NCBI GenBank assembly: GCA_963840055.1 | Contig: CAWIXM010000051.1 | Location: forward strand, 43,318-107,317 | Source of the DNA: Rhodoplanes sp963840055 | GTDB taxonomy: Bacteria > Pseudomonadota > Alphaproteobacteria > Rhizobiales > Xanthobacteraceae | DNA: 64,000 nucleotides | Direction: 5' to 3' | Shown: piece by piece, positions 8,496 through 16,865 of the stretch | Numbering within the stretch: the first letter of the stretch is position 1 | How the letters are laid out: every line of letters begins with the position of its first letter | Notes under the pieces: model-generated | Told to the model about the DNA's origin: nothing | Seen by the model: the letters and a program-made list of their open reading frames with translations, nothing else | The model's database searches: none | Program-made: the position numbers and the translations under genes

Positions 8496-9023
8496 TCAGG
8501 CCTGGCTCGGCTGCATCACGGCGTCCCGGAACAAGCCTACCTTGAGGTCGAACGCGCGGTAGATGATCGATCCGTCAGCCGAGAGCCAGCCGTCGGCGAT
8601 CCCGAGCACGAGTTTCGAGCGCACCACGCGTTTCATGTCGATGCCGTACACGACCCTCTTGACCGTCGGAAGAACCTGTCCAGAAAGCTTGAGTTCGCCC
8701 AGGCCGAGCGCGCGGCCTTTCCCTTCGGCCCCAAGCCAGCCGAGGAAAAAGCCCAGTAGCTGCCACAAAGCGTCGATTCCGAGGCATCCCGGCATCACCG
8801 GGTCGCCTTTGAAATGGCAAGGGAAGAACCAGAGATCGGGTTTGACCTCGAGCTCGGCGCGCGCCAATCCTTTGCCGTGCTCCCCGCCCTTGTCGTCGAT
8901 CTCGGCGATCCGGTCAAACATGAGCATGGGCGGCAGCGGCAGCTGTGGCCCTTCGGTGAATAATTCGCCCCGGCCGCAGGCGAGCAAGTCCTCATACTCG
9001 AAGCTCGACCGTCGATTATGCAT
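8496..9023 (-). CDS. fabA: 3-hydroxydecanoyl-ACP dehydratase/isomerase FabA
   Basis: This 175-residue hotdog-fold enzyme dehydrates 3-hydroxyacyl-ACP and isomerises the trans-2 to the cis-3 decenoyl product, committing carbon to unsaturated fatty acids. The active-site His70 (FFPCHFKGDPVMPG) and Asp84 (CLGIDALWQL) sit at the E. coli positions. The start at 9023 is supported by a GGGAGG ribosome site about 10 nt upstream. It is the first gene of the leftward fabA-fabB-fabI run and divergent from irr. Confidence 0.95.
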   Translation of the reverse strand: MHNRRSSFEYEDLLACGRGELFTEGPQLPLPPMLMFDRIAEIDDKGGEHGKGLARAELEVKPDLWFFPCHFKGDPVMPGCLGIDALWQLLGFFLGWLGAEGKGRALGLGELKLSGQVLPTVKRVVYGIDMKRVVRSKLVLGIADGWLSADGSIIYRAFDLKVGLFRDAVMQPSQA

Positions 9024-9314
9024 TCCTTGTCACCCTCCCGGCGGGCCACCCTACGGTACGCCCCCGCGCGACGGTCGGCTCCGCGTTCGTGCCTGATCCG
9101 TATTCCTAGGGGTTCGTCGTCCCGATTGGCCGAAAAATCCTCTATGGTGCTTCCCTAACACAGACAATGGGCGGCTGAAAACACGCCCATCATACGGAGC
9201 CCGCAACAGATTCCTCGATACTCTTACGAAAGGCAATATTGCGAAGCGGTTGCAACAAGGGGCTAAGCGAGTTAAACTTAGTCCCAACTAATCAAAGGAG
9301 GGCTTTCCCGCCCG
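9024..9314. promoter_or_regulatory. fabA-irr divergent intergenic region
   Basis: This 291-bp region without a gene must hold the fabA and irr promoters. A small inverted repeat, TTAGT (9278-9282) and ACTAA (9287-9291), lies just upstream of the irr ribosome site AAAGGAGGG (9295-9303). No convincing -35/-10 pair or iron-control element was identified by eye. Confidence 0.4.
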
Positions 9315-9812
9315 ATGCGAACGACGTTTCAGCCTCCCAACAGTTTTGGACCGCAAGCCCAGGCGGCCGGCGGCGCGCTCGCGCTGTCCGACCTCAATGG
9401 CTGCCCGTGGCACGATGTCAAGACGATGCTCCGCAACGTTGGCTTACGTCCGACGCTACAGCGCATGGCGCTCGGCTGGATATTGTTCGGAAAGGGCCAC
9501 CGCCACCTGACGGCGGAAATGCTTTACGAGGAGGCGACCCGGGCGCGGGTTCCGGTGTCGCTTGCGACCGTTTACAACACGCTGCATCAGTTTACCGAGG
9601 TAGGCCTCTTGCGGCAGGTGGCGGTCGACGGCGCGAAAACCTATTTCGACACCAACGTTTCCGAGCATCACCATTTCTTCATCGAGGACCGGAACGAGCT
9701 GGTGGACATCCCCACGGTGGAGACCGGCGAGGGCTCGCTTCCCGCGCTTCCGGAAGGATACGAAATTTCCCGTATCGATGTCGTGGTGAGGCTCAAGCCA
9801 AAGGACAAATGA
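9315..9812 (+). CDS. irr: Iron response regulator Irr (Fur superfamily)
   Basis: This 165-residue Fur-family protein has the Bradyrhizobium-type haem-regulatory motif G-C30-P-W-H near its N-terminus, where haem binding triggers degradation in that genus, and a His-rich HHH stretch (SEHHHFFIED) associated with the second haem site. The winged-helix domain (VGLRPTLQRMALGWILF, then LATVYNTLHQF) follows the HRM. Irr coordinates haem synthesis with iron supply, being active under iron limitation. The start is supported by AAAGGAGGG about 12 nt upstream. It is divergent from fabA, an order common in this group. The presence of the HRM points to a Bradyrhizobium-like rather than Rhizobium-like Irr. 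Confidence 0.95.
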   Translation: MRTTFQPPNSFGPQAQAAGGALALSDLNGCPWHDVKTMLRNVGLRPTLQRMALGWILFGKGHRHLTAEMLYEEATRARVPVSLATVYNTLHQFTEVGLLRQVAVDGAKTYFDTNVSEHHHFFIEDRNELVDIPTVETGEGSLPALPEGYEISRIDVVVRLKPKDK

Positions 9813-9878
9813 TCCGGCGCCGCTTTTTGGTAGCGCGCGCGAGCCGCCGATGCGCCACGCTACATAGCGCACTCGCAA

Positions 9879-10463
9879 TCAATCGATTTTTTCGCCCGGA
9901 TAGACGCCCCACAGGCGATCCTGGGGGACATATCCGTCAAAACGCTCGCCGACAAAACGGCATTTCACCCCGCTGCAGCGCTTGATCATGCCGAGGACGC
10001 CCGGCTCGAGCCTCGCCTTGATCGCGCTGTCCTGATCGGCGGACTCATAGAGCGGGGCCAGCTCTTCGCTTGTCTTGCGCTTGACGACGAAGGCTGAACG
10101 ACGGCCCGATAACAGGGAGTGATAGACCCAGCCCTCCGCACCTTCCCAATCGCGGATGCGGCGCCAGTTCTCGAACTCCGCGGTGATCTCGACCGGCAGC
10201 CCGGCGCGCGCGAAGACCCAAATGACCTCGTGGTCCTTGGACGGCCCGCGGCGCACATTGACCCTATCCGACTTCAGACTGACAAAGCGCGGCACCGGAA
10301 GCCCGCTTTGCGATCCGGTCGCGAGTTCGCCGCCAGCGGCTCGCGCTCCCTGATCCGCCGGAAGAGCTAGTATCAGCGCGGCCGCGCACAGCCCCAGCGC
10401 CTTCCGCAAACCGCGAATCGCGAACACGCCGGAAAAGGCAGGGCCAATCGTCATGGGGGCCAT
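9879..10463 (-). CDS. Exported SH3-domain protein
   Basis: This protein of about 194 residues has a signal peptide (hydrophobic LCAAALILALPAD, cleavage near ARA) and one bacterial SH3-like domain. The domain starts at FVSLKSDRVNVRRGPSKDHE, runs through the WRRIRDWEGAEGWVYHSLLSG core, and is followed by a second SH3-like half ending YVPQDRLWGVYPGE. Such periplasmic SH3 proteins are thought to bind peptidoglycan or act as scaffolds; no catalytic residues are seen. It converges with irr. The frame opens at ATG 10493; I prefer ATG 10463 because it places the signal peptide close to the N-terminus, but no ribosome site decides between them. Confidence 0.75.
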   Translation of the reverse strand: MAPMTIGPAFSGVFAIRGLRKALGLCAAALILALPADQGARAAGGELATGSQSGLPVPRFVSLKSDRVNVRRGPSKDHEVIWVFARAGLPVEITAEFENWRRIRDWEGAEGWVYHSLLSGRRSAFVVKRKTSEELAPLYESADQDSAIKARLEPGVLGMIKRCSGVKCRFVGERFDGYVPQDRLWGVYPGEKID

Positions 10464-10492
10464 CCCGACAACGCGAAGCCGCCCGCGGCGCA

Positions 10493-10626
10493 TTGTGTTA
10501 ACCCGGCCATCTGATTCTGATAGAGAAGGACCATTGCGGCTTCTCCTCGAACGCCCAGAGCGCGGGTTTTCAGTGTCTGCGACGTCGGTTAAGGAGGGCT
10601 GAAAGGGCCGCGCGCCGGCCTTTTTT
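10493..10626 (+). ncRNA. Candidate small RNA or transcription attenuator upstream of the hydroxyacid dehydrogenase gene
   Basis: The 172-bp gap between divergent genes contains a plus-strand intrinsic terminator, yet no plus-strand gene precedes it. A promoter-like pair TTGTGT (10493-10498), 17 bp, TCTGAT (10516-10521) would start RNA near 10528. The RNA could fold as GAGAAG/CTTCTC (10523-10528 with 10540-10545), then TTTCAG/CTGAAA (10568-10573 with 10599-10604), then the terminator stem GGCCG/CGGCC (10606-10610 with 10616-10620) followed by six T. The second stem shares its AAA with the foot of the terminator, so the two may compete, as in an attenuator. The purine-rich AAGGAGG at 10591 lies between them. 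Function is inferred only. Confidence 0.4.
10606..10626 (+). terminator. Intrinsic terminator 40 bp upstream of the 10666 gene
   Basis: A five-bp GC stem, GGCCG and CGGCC, with a CGCGC loop is directly followed by TTTTTT. It would end plus-strand transcripts before the dehydrogenase gene at 10666. Confidence 0.6.
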
Positions 10627-10665
10627 CGGGGCGCCGCGACGCTAGGGGCAAGGACTTAAAAAAAC

Positions 10666-11667
10666 ATGACAAATAGAAAAAAGCCTCTGGTTATTGTTAC
10701 CCGCAAGCTTCCCGATATGGTTGAAACCCGCATGCGGGAGCTGTTCGAAACGCGCCTCAATCTCGAGGACAAACCTCTCAGCCAAACCGAGCTCGCGGAG
10801 GCTCTGGCGTCCGCCGACGTGCTGGTGCCGACGGTCACCGACCGCATCGACGCCCATGCGCTCGGTCACGCCGGCGAACGCATGAAGCTCATCGCCAATT
10901 TCGGCAACGGCGTTGACAATATCGATGTCGCCACCGCCCTTCAGCGGGGAATCACAGTCACCAATACGCCGGGCGTCCTGACCGAGGACACCGCCGACAT
11001 GACCATGGCGCTCATCCTCGCCGTTCCCCGGAGGCTTGTTGAAGGGGCCACGGTCATGACCGGGGAGAAGCCGTGGGGGGGCTGGAAGCCGACCTGGATG
11101 CTCGGGCACCGCATCTCCGGCAAGCGCCTGGGTATCATCGGCATGGGCCGGATCGGCCAGGCGATCGCGCGCCGTGCCCGCGCGTTCGGCCTGCAGATCC
11201 ACTACCACAACCGCCGCCGGGTGCCGCCCAAGATCGAGGAAGCGGTGGAGGCGACCTATTGGGAGAGTCTCGATCAGATGTTGGTCCGCATGGACATCAT
11301 CTCGGTCAATTGCCCGCACACGCCGGCTACCTACCACTTGCTGTCGGCGCGCCGGCTGAAGCTGCTGCAGCCGGCGGCCTATGTCGTCAACACGGCGCGC
11401 GGCGAGATCATCGACGAGAACGCGATGATTCGCATGATCGAGGCGGGCGAACTTGCGGGCGCCGGCCTCGACGTGTTCGAGCACGAGCCGGAGGTCAACC
11501 CGAAACTGTTGCGGCTGGCGCGCGCCGGTAAGGTCACGCTGTTGCCGCATCTCGGCTCGGCGACCATCGAGGGCCGGGTCGACATGGGCACCAAGGTCAT
11601 CATCAATATCCAGAGCTTCATGGACGGGCATCGCCCGCCCGACCGCGTGCTGCCGTCGCAGTTGTAG
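10666..11667 (+). CDS. D-isomer-specific 2-hydroxyacid dehydrogenase (D-glycerate dehydrogenase-like)
   Basis: This 333-residue NAD(P)-dependent dehydrogenase has the Rossmann motif GMGRIGQAIARRARAFG and the catalytic Arg (NTARGEIIDE), Glu (VFEHEPEV) and His (LLPHLGSAT) of the family. It probably reduces glyoxylate or hydroxypyruvate to glycolate or D-glycerate, as GyaR/GhrB-type enzymes do; the sequence alone does not fix the substrate. The start ATG at 10666 is 40 bp beyond an intrinsic terminator, so expression may depend on read-through or on a promoter within those 40 bp. A second, more distant paralogue is at 57599. It converges with the glutathionyl-hydroquinone reductase-like gene. 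Confidence 0.85.
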   Translation: MTNRKKPLVIVTRKLPDMVETRMRELFETRLNLEDKPLSQTELAEALASADVLVPTVTDRIDAHALGHAGERMKLIANFGNGVDNIDVATALQRGITVTNTPGVLTEDTADMTMALILAVPRRLVEGATVMTGEKPWGGWKPTWMLGHRISGKRLGIIGMGRIGQAIARRARAFGLQIHYHNRRRVPPKIEEAVEATYWESLDQMLVRMDIISVNCPHTPATYHLLSARRLKLLQPAAYVVNTARGEIIDENAMIRMIEAGELAGAGLDVFEHEPEVNPKLLRLARAGKVTLLPHLGSATIEGRVDMGTKVIINIQSFMDGHRPPDRVLPSQL

Positions 11668-11748
11668 TCAATCCAATCCGGACCATTTCATTGCTGGTCG
11701 CGCTCGCGATGAAAGCCCGCGCACGCAAGAGACCGCGAAAGCGTTTGT

Positions 11749-12732
11749 TCAGCGGGTGAACCGCCCGCGGTCGTGTGGCGTCGAAAAGTCGAGCGCGGGG
11801 CCGAGGGGGACGATGCCCGTCGGATTGATCTGACGGTGACTGCCGTAATAGTGCTGCTTGATGTGGTCGAGATTGACGGTCTCGCCGAAGCCAGGCGTCT
11901 GGTAGAGGTCGCGCAGATAGTTCGACAGATTCGGGTAGTCGGCGATGCGGCGCAGATTGCACTTGAAGTGGCCGACATAGACCGCATCGAAGCGGACGAG
12001 CGTGGTGAACAGCCGGATGTCCGCTTCGGTGATCACGCCGCCGATCAGATAACGCTGCAAAGCGAGCCGCTGCTCGATCGCGTCGAGCGCGTCGAACAGC
12101 GCGAGAAAGGCTTCCTCGTAAGCGGCCTGCGTCGTGGCGAATCCGGCGCGATAGACGCCATTATTGATGGTCCGGTAGACGAAGGCATTCACCTCATCGA
12201 TTTCGACGCGTAGCTCCGGCGGATAGAAATCGGCCGTCGCATCGGTGAAGGCATCGAAGGCAGAGTTCAGCATGCGGATGATCTCGGACGATTCATTGTT
12301 GACGATCGTCCGCCGCGTCTTGTCCCACAGCGCCGGCACGGTGACGCGGCCGGTGAAGCGCGAATCGGCGAGGCGATAGATGTCGGCGAGCATGCGCGCC
12401 CCATTGACCGCATCGCCGGTCGAGCCTTCATTCAGGTCGAAGGTCCAGCCGGCGCCGCTCATATGAGGCGAAACCACCGAGACGGAGATCGCATCCTCGA
12501 GGTTCTTGAGCTTGCGCAGGATCAGCGTGCGGTGCGCCCACGGACAGGCGAGCGAGACATAGAGGTGATAGCGGCCAGGCGCGGCGGCAAATCCGCCCTC
12601 CCCGGAGGGGCCGGGCCGGCCGTCGGGCGTCACCCAATTTCGAAAGGTCGAGTCCGAGCGGACGAACCGCCCGCCGCTCGCTTTCGTGTCGTACCACTGA
12701 TCTTTCCAGACGCCGTCCACCAGCAGGCCCAT
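11749..12732 (-). CDS. Glutathionyl-hydroquinone reductase-like protein (Xi-class GST, YqjG/ECM4 type)
   Basis: This 327-residue protein has an N-terminal thioredoxin-like domain with the active-site Cys in SLACPWAHRT and a C-terminal all-helical GST domain. The motif RFDAVYVGHFKCN and the terminal block INPTGIVPLGP are diagnostic of the Xi class. These enzymes use glutathione to reduce glutathionyl-hydroquinones formed from quinones. I chose ATG 12732 (MGLLVDGVW), where the family begins, over the open frame to 12852. It converges with the hydroxyacid dehydrogenase and is divergent from a GNAT gene. Confidence 0.88.
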   Translation of the reverse strand: MGLLVDGVWKDQWYDTKASGGRFVRSDSTFRNWVTPDGRPGPSGEGGFAAAPGRYHLYVSLACPWAHRTLILRKLKNLEDAISVSVVSPHMSGAGWTFDLNEGSTGDAVNGARMLADIYRLADSRFTGRVTVPALWDKTRRTIVNNESSEIIRMLNSAFDAFTDATADFYPPELRVEIDEVNAFVYRTINNGVYRAGFATTQAAYEEAFLALFDALDAIEQRLALQRYLIGGVITEADIRLFTTLVRFDAVYVGHFKCNLRRIADYPNLSNYLRDLYQTPGFGETVNLDHIKQHYYGSHRQINPTGIVPLGPALDFSTPHDRGRFTR

Positions 12733-12906
12733 GTGCACGCTCCTTTGCGTCCGTATGTAAGGAGCCGAGCGGCGATGTTGAACCGCCGCAACACCCGCAC
12801 CGCGATTTGGCGGCCGCGAGCGCAGAGAATCGCCTGCCGAGCCGTGTCTCATCTTCGCCGCAGTAGACCCGCGGCCACCCCAGTGCTAATCGCTCGCGCA
12901 ACGGTC

Positions 12907-13416
12907 ATGAGCGATCTCTCCCTCACCATCCTGCCCGAGAGCGCCGACGATGCGCCGGCGATCGACCGGTTGCACGAGCGCACCTTTGGTCCCGGACGCT
13001 TCGCGCGCACCGCCTATCGCATTCGCGAGGGCGGGTCGCACCGGCTCGATCTGTCGTTTATCGCGCGCATCGGCACGCTGCTGGTCGGCTCGGTGCGCCT
13101 CACGCCGATCCGCATCGGGGAAACGCCGGCGCTGTTGCTCGGGCCGCTCACCGTTGAGCCGCCGTTCCGCGATCTGGGAGTCGGGTTCGCCTTGATCGAA
13201 CGGGCGCTCGCCCAGGCAAAGGCCAAGGGGCAACGCTTGGTTGTGCTGGTCGGGGATGAGCCCTATTACGCCAAAGTGGGTTTCAAAGGCATTCCGAAGG
13301 GCCGCGTCACGATGCCGGGCCCGGTGGACCCTGCCCGCCTGTTGGTCGCCGAGCTGGAAACGAGCGCTTTCGAGGGTGTCTCCGGGGCGATCCGGCCCGA
13401 ATGGGAACCTGCCTGA
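12907..13416 (+). CDS. GNAT-family N-acetyltransferase
   Basis: This 169-residue acetyltransferase resembles the YhbS-type subgroup: LLLGPLTVEPPFRDLGVGFALIERAL contains the acetyl-CoA-binding P-loop (a Q/RxxGxG/A variant, FRDLGVGF), and LVVLVGDEPYYAKVGFKG is the following conserved strand and helix. The substrate, protein or small molecule, is unknown. Start ATG 12907 was chosen as the family N-terminus; a GTG about eight codons upstream is possible. It is followed by an HdeA-like gene with ~110 bp between, so it may have its own transcript. Confidence 0.8.
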   Translation: MSDLSLTILPESADDAPAIDRLHERTFGPGRFARTAYRIREGGSHRLDLSFIARIGTLLVGSVRLTPIRIGETPALLLGPLTVEPPFRDLGVGFALIERALAQAKAKGQRLVVLVGDEPYYAKVGFKGIPKGRVTMPGPVDPARLLVAELETSAFEGVSGAIRPEWEPA

Positions 13417-13527
13417 CTTTTCAGCATTGACGCGCGTTGTCGACGGAGTGCGGCCGTGGCATACGGCTCCGCCCGACCGGGCGAGGACGCGGTCCGCCGG
13501 TCATGACGAGGTAGGAGGGGTTCCCTG

Positions 13528-13836
13528 ATGCAGAAGCTTTTCGGCGCCGTTTTTCTTGCTGCTGCGTTCATGGGCGCGCCGCAGGCCTCCGCCCAGGAGA
13601 TCGACCTCTCCGCCATCACCTGCAAGGACTTCTTCGAAGGCAACAAGGATCGGATCGACTTTGTCGTCGCTTGGCTGCTCGGCTACTACACCGGCGAGGA
13701 CGATCCGCCTGTGCTCAACTTCACCGTGCTGAAGGACAAGGCGGCCAAGCTCGGCGCTTACTGCGCCGCCCATCCTGCCCACGGCCTCATCACCGCCGCC
13801 GACGAGGTGATGTCGCCGCCGCCGCCCGCAAAGTAA
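13528..13836 (+). CDS. HdeA/HdeB-family periplasmic acid-stress protein
   Basis: This 102-residue exported protein has a signal peptide (residues 1-22, cleavage after ASA) followed by a short helical domain with two Cys (DLSAITCKDF and AKLGAYCAAHP) that would form the single disulfide typical of HdeA-like chaperones. The WLLGYYTGE segment is conserved in the family. HdeA proteins unfold at low pH and keep periplasmic proteins soluble; that role here is by homology only. The ribosome site GGAGGGG lies just upstream of ATG 13528. It ends in a Pro-rich tail. Confidence 0.8.
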   Translation: MQKLFGAVFLAAAFMGAPQASAQEIDLSAITCKDFFEGNKDRIDFVVAWLLGYYTGEDDPPVLNFTVLKDKAAKLGAYCAAHPAHGLITAADEVMSPPPPAK

Positions 13837-13957
13837 GAATCGTGTATCTGTCTTTCCTCGGGGTAGATTGGCCGGTCAATGAACGGCTTGCGAGCCGTGC
13901 GCGACCAGGCGTGAGCGCAGCGCGTGGGGCTCAGCGTTTGAGCCGCGGGAAGCACGA

Positions 13958-14383
13958 ATGAGCAAGCTCGTGACCTATGTGGGAACGGTCTATCCGTGGC
14001 AATGCGATCATGTCGGCCACATGAACGTCATGTGGTATGTCGGAAAATTCGATGAGGCGACGTGGATTTTCTTCCATCATATCGGTTTGACCCCGACCTA
14101 TTTGCGACGGGAAAACCGCGGGATGGCGGCCGTTCAGCAGACCATTCAGTACCGCAAAGAACTGGTCGCCGGCGACTTGATCAGAGTCGAGTCGCACCTT
14201 CTCGAAATGCGCGAGAAAGTCATCCGGTTTGCCCACACCATGTTGAACATTGAGGACGAGACGCCGGCGGCCCTATGCGAGCTGACCGGCGTTCACATGG
14301 ATACCGCAATTCGCAAGTCGACGGCGTTCCCGCCGTCGGTCCGGGAACGAGCGGCCGCGCTTATCGCCGGGTCGGCGACATAG
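13958..14383 (+). CDS. Acyl-CoA thioesterase, 4HBT hotdog family
   Basis: This is a 141-residue single-hotdog protein. The active-site region is WQCDHVGHMNVMWYVGKFDEA, where D-x-x-G-H-M-N is the 4-hydroxybenzoyl-CoA/YbgC-type motif with the catalytic Asp. It hydrolyses acyl-CoA thioesters; chain length cannot be inferred. The rest (QTIQYRKELVAGDLIRVES) is the typical central hotdog strand. The gene stands alone between the HdeA-like gene and a small membrane protein, all on the plus strand. Confidence 0.85.
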   Translation: MSKLVTYVGTVYPWQCDHVGHMNVMWYVGKFDEATWIFFHHIGLTPTYLRRENRGMAAVQQTIQYRKELVAGDLIRVESHLLEMREKVIRFAHTMLNIEDETPAALCELTGVHMDTAIRKSTAFPPSVRERAAALIAGSAT

Positions 14384-14447
14384 TCCGTTCCGCTTGTGGG
14401 AGCCACCCACGTCGGATCATCGTTGAAGAAGACGGAGAGCACAGCGC

Positions 14448-14702
14448 ATGAGCATTATTTGGATAATCATTATCGGCTTCGTCGCGGGCGTGGTCGCAAA
14501 GCTGCTGCATCCCGGGCCCAACGAACCGTCGGGCTTCATCTTGACCACTCTGCTCGGGATCGGGGGCGCGTTCGTTGCGACCTTTCTCGGCCAAGCGATT
14601 GGATGGTACCACGAGGGGCAGAGCGCTGGGTTCATCGGCGCGACCGTCGGTGCGATCATCGTGCTCGTGGTCTGGGGCGCTTTCGCGCGAAGATCCGCAT
14701 AG
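14448..14702 (+). CDS. GlsB/YeaQ/YmgE-family small stress membrane protein
   Basis: This 84-residue protein has three predicted membrane segments (IIWIIIIGFVAGVVAKLLH, ILTTLLGIGGAFVATFLGQ and FIGATVGAIIVLVVWGAF) separated by short polar turns, with HPGPNEPSGF between the first two. This is the full length and pattern of the transglycosylase-associated (YeaQ) family of the inner membrane, often induced by general stress. The biochemical role is unknown. Basic residues FARRSA end the protein. The following GNAT gene starts 112 bp later. Confidence 0.88.
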   Translation: MSIIWIIIIGFVAGVVAKLLHPGPNEPSGFILTTLLGIGGAFVATFLGQAIGWYHEGQSAGFIGATVGAIIVLVVWGAFARRSA

Positions 14703-14814
14703 CCCGTGCGACGCAACGAGTGACAGGCGCCTCGAACTTCGGAAAGCTGAGGCGGGTGTCTATGTCGGCGCGAAAAGACGCCGTTTCCCGGCGCGCGCGC
14801 TTGGGGAGAGTCGC

Positions 14815-15399
14815 TTGGACCCGCCAAGGGTAAGGGCTATCGCAGCGGCGGATGAAGATCGGGCGATCGCAACCATTGTGCTTGCGTTCGCCGCTGATCC
14901 AATTGCGCGATGGACGTGGCCGCGATCACGCGACTACTTGGCCAGCATGCCGGAGCTCGTGCGGGCGCTCGCCGGCACGGCGTTCACCAGCGGCAATGCG
15001 TGGTGTACAGACGAATGCACCGGCACAGCGCTGTGGCTGCCGCCCGGACTTGCTCCTGATGAGGAGAAACTGGCCGAGCTCATGGAAGATGCGGTTGCGC
15101 CGACTGTTCTCGGCGACATCGTCGGTGCGTTCGAACAGATGACGAAATACCATCCGCGCGAACCGCACTGGTACTTGCCGCTCATCGGCGTCGATCCCGC
15201 TTGTCAAGGCAAGGGGTATGGCCATGCTTTGATGGCGCACGTGCTCGCGCGGTGCGATCGCGAGCGAATGCCAGCCTATTTGGAATCCACCAATCCGCGT
15301 AACATGTCTCTTTACCTGCGCCACGGCTTCGCGCCTCTGGGCACGATAAGGATCGGTTCGGCGCCGCCGCTCGTTCCCATGGTGCGGCGGCCGCATTGA
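14815..15399 (+). CDS. GNAT-family N-acetyltransferase
   Basis: This 194-residue acetyltransferase starts AIAAADEDRAIATIVLAFA. The acetyl-CoA site is LIGVDPACQGKGYGHALM (Q-G-K-G-Y-G), and YLESTNPRNMSLYLRHGF is the conserved C-terminal block. The subgroup is common in actinobacteria and rhizobia and its substrate is unknown. I chose the TTG start at 14815 because GGGGAGAG lies just before it and the domain begins there; the frame is open further upstream but overlaps the preceding gene. Confidence 0.78.
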   Translation: MDPPRVRAIAAADEDRAIATIVLAFAADPIARWTWPRSRDYLASMPELVRALAGTAFTSGNAWCTDECTGTALWLPPGLAPDEEKLAELMEDAVAPTVLGDIVGAFEQMTKYHPREPHWYLPLIGVDPACQGKGYGHALMAHVLARCDRERMPAYLESTNPRNMSLYLRHGFAPLGTIRIGSAPPLVPMVRRPH

Positions 15400-15504
15400 A
15401 ACGGCGAGTCGCCGAGGAGTCGTGAGTCTGGGTTGGCAGCTAGCCCCGCACCCTTGATCGGCTTGAATGTCATCTTCTGCAGCGGAACATAAAGGATCAC
15501 GAGC

Positions 15505-16818
15505 TTGCATTATCACCGCCCGTTCTGGTTTGCGCTGAGCATGCTGCTGCTCCTCGCTGCGCCGGTAACGGCGCAGACGACGGGGGCGACGGGGGCGACG
15601 GAGGCGACGGGGAGCTATGCGCCGCCCGCCGAATTCATGAACCTGTTCTTCGATTTTACCGGCAGCAACGAACCGGACTATCCGGCCGGCCAGCCCACAT
15701 TGGGCCAAATGCTCACGCAGGCCATCATCGCCAAGGATGCAGCGAATGGTGCGCCCGGCCCGTTGGTCTTGGTCGTCGGCTCCGATATCTACGTCTACGA
15801 CTCGACCAGCGGCGCCCGGCTCGGCCAGGCGCGGTTTCGCGTCGACCGCGCCAGCGGTTTCTATGAGTTGACGGCGATCAGCCATATCGGTCCCGCGCTC
15901 GCCTATCTGGCCGAGATCAGGGCGAACGGCGACGCACATTGGAAGCCGCGCCTTGCCTCGTTGCAGAAGCATGTCGCACAGGTGCGCGCGGTCAACCAGC
16001 GTGCCACGGATAACTGGCTTGATCGGCTGAACCAGCCTGCCTGGAGCGCGCACAAGGCGCAGATTCGCAACATGGTCGACTATGCCTGCGCCCGAACCTT
16101 GAATTACATCGCCGCTATCGGTAACGGCGAGGGCTTTACCGCCACCGGGGTGAACGATGATTTCTTCAACGGCACAACCGCCAAGTATCCGATTCCGTTC
16201 AACAACGTGATGATCGGCACGTTCATGCTCGAAGCGCTGCGTGGCGCCACGGACGCGCGTGGCACGTTGAGCCCGCTCAAGCTCGACTGGCCGCGGGCGA
16301 TGGTGCTGGTGGACAGCCGCGTCGGCACCAATGTCTCAGCCGGACTGACCGCAGGGACGAATTGGCTGGTGCTGTTCGTGAAGGCGTTATCCGGGTTCAC
16401 CTTGCCCGACGACCGGATCAAGATCGTCCCTTATGCCGAAATCCGACCTTCGCTCGGCCAGGCGCAGTTGGCGCCGGCGGATCTGACGTATTATGTGCAG
16501 CGCGTGTGGGGCCCGCTGTTCTATCGCAGGCTCGTCGCCGATCAGGCATTCGCAAACATCCCGACCATTTACCTGCCGGGTCGCCCGCCGCTGCCGGGCG
16601 ATTACCATGTCACCCGCGCCGCGGCGATCGATCAGTTCATGATCCGCATGAAACATTCGCTGCGCGATGCGCGCGAGATGTTGTCCAACACGGTCGCGTT
16701 CTGGATGGTGCCGGAATTGGCACACAAGAATTGGGACCCGGCCGCGGTGGACATACCCGGCCTGACCGTCGGCTTTCCGGCCGGCGTCGCAGGCTATCCC
16801 GCAGTGACGCTGAAATAG
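15505..16818 (+). CDS. Exported protein of unknown function with short collagen-like N-terminal repeat
   Basis: I do not recognise the family of this 437-residue protein. It has a signal peptide (FALSMLLLLAAPVTAQ) and then a Gly-Ala-Thr triplet run (TTGATGATEATG) forming a low-complexity linker. The rest is a long mixed domain with conserved-looking blocks LVLVVGSDIYVYDSTSG, GVNDDFFNGTTAKYPIPFNN and NTVAFWMVPELAHKNWDP. No catalytic motif or membrane segment is evident, so it is probably periplasmic or surface-located. TTG 15505 is preferred because AAAGGA is 8 nt upstream; ATG 15541 is an alternative. It lies between a GNAT and an M32 carboxypeptidase on the same strand. Confidence 0.6.
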   Translation: MHYHRPFWFALSMLLLLAAPVTAQTTGATGATEATGSYAPPAEFMNLFFDFTGSNEPDYPAGQPTLGQMLTQAIIAKDAANGAPGPLVLVVGSDIYVYDSTSGARLGQARFRVDRASGFYELTAISHIGPALAYLAEIRANGDAHWKPRLASLQKHVAQVRAVNQRATDNWLDRLNQPAWSAHKAQIRNMVDYACARTLNYIAAIGNGEGFTATGVNDDFFNGTTAKYPIPFNNVMIGTFMLEALRGATDARGTLSPLKLDWPRAMVLVDSRVGTNVSAGLTAGTNWLVLFVKALSGFTLPDDRIKIVPYAEIRPSLGQAQLAPADLTYYVQRVWGPLFYRRLVADQAFANIPTIYLPGRPPLPGDYHVTRAAAIDQFMIRMKHSLRDAREMLSNTVAFWMVPELAHKNWDPAAVDIPGLTVGFPAGVAGYPAVTLK

Positions 16819-16865
16819 AAGCGGTAGGCCAATAGGCGAGCGAATAGCGAGGGTCACTGCGTCAG

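Noticed and set aside
14926..16053. Minus-strand open frame of 375 codons
   Set aside because: Crosses two plus-strand genes with good evidence (GNAT and an exported protein) and reads as Arg-rich shadow.
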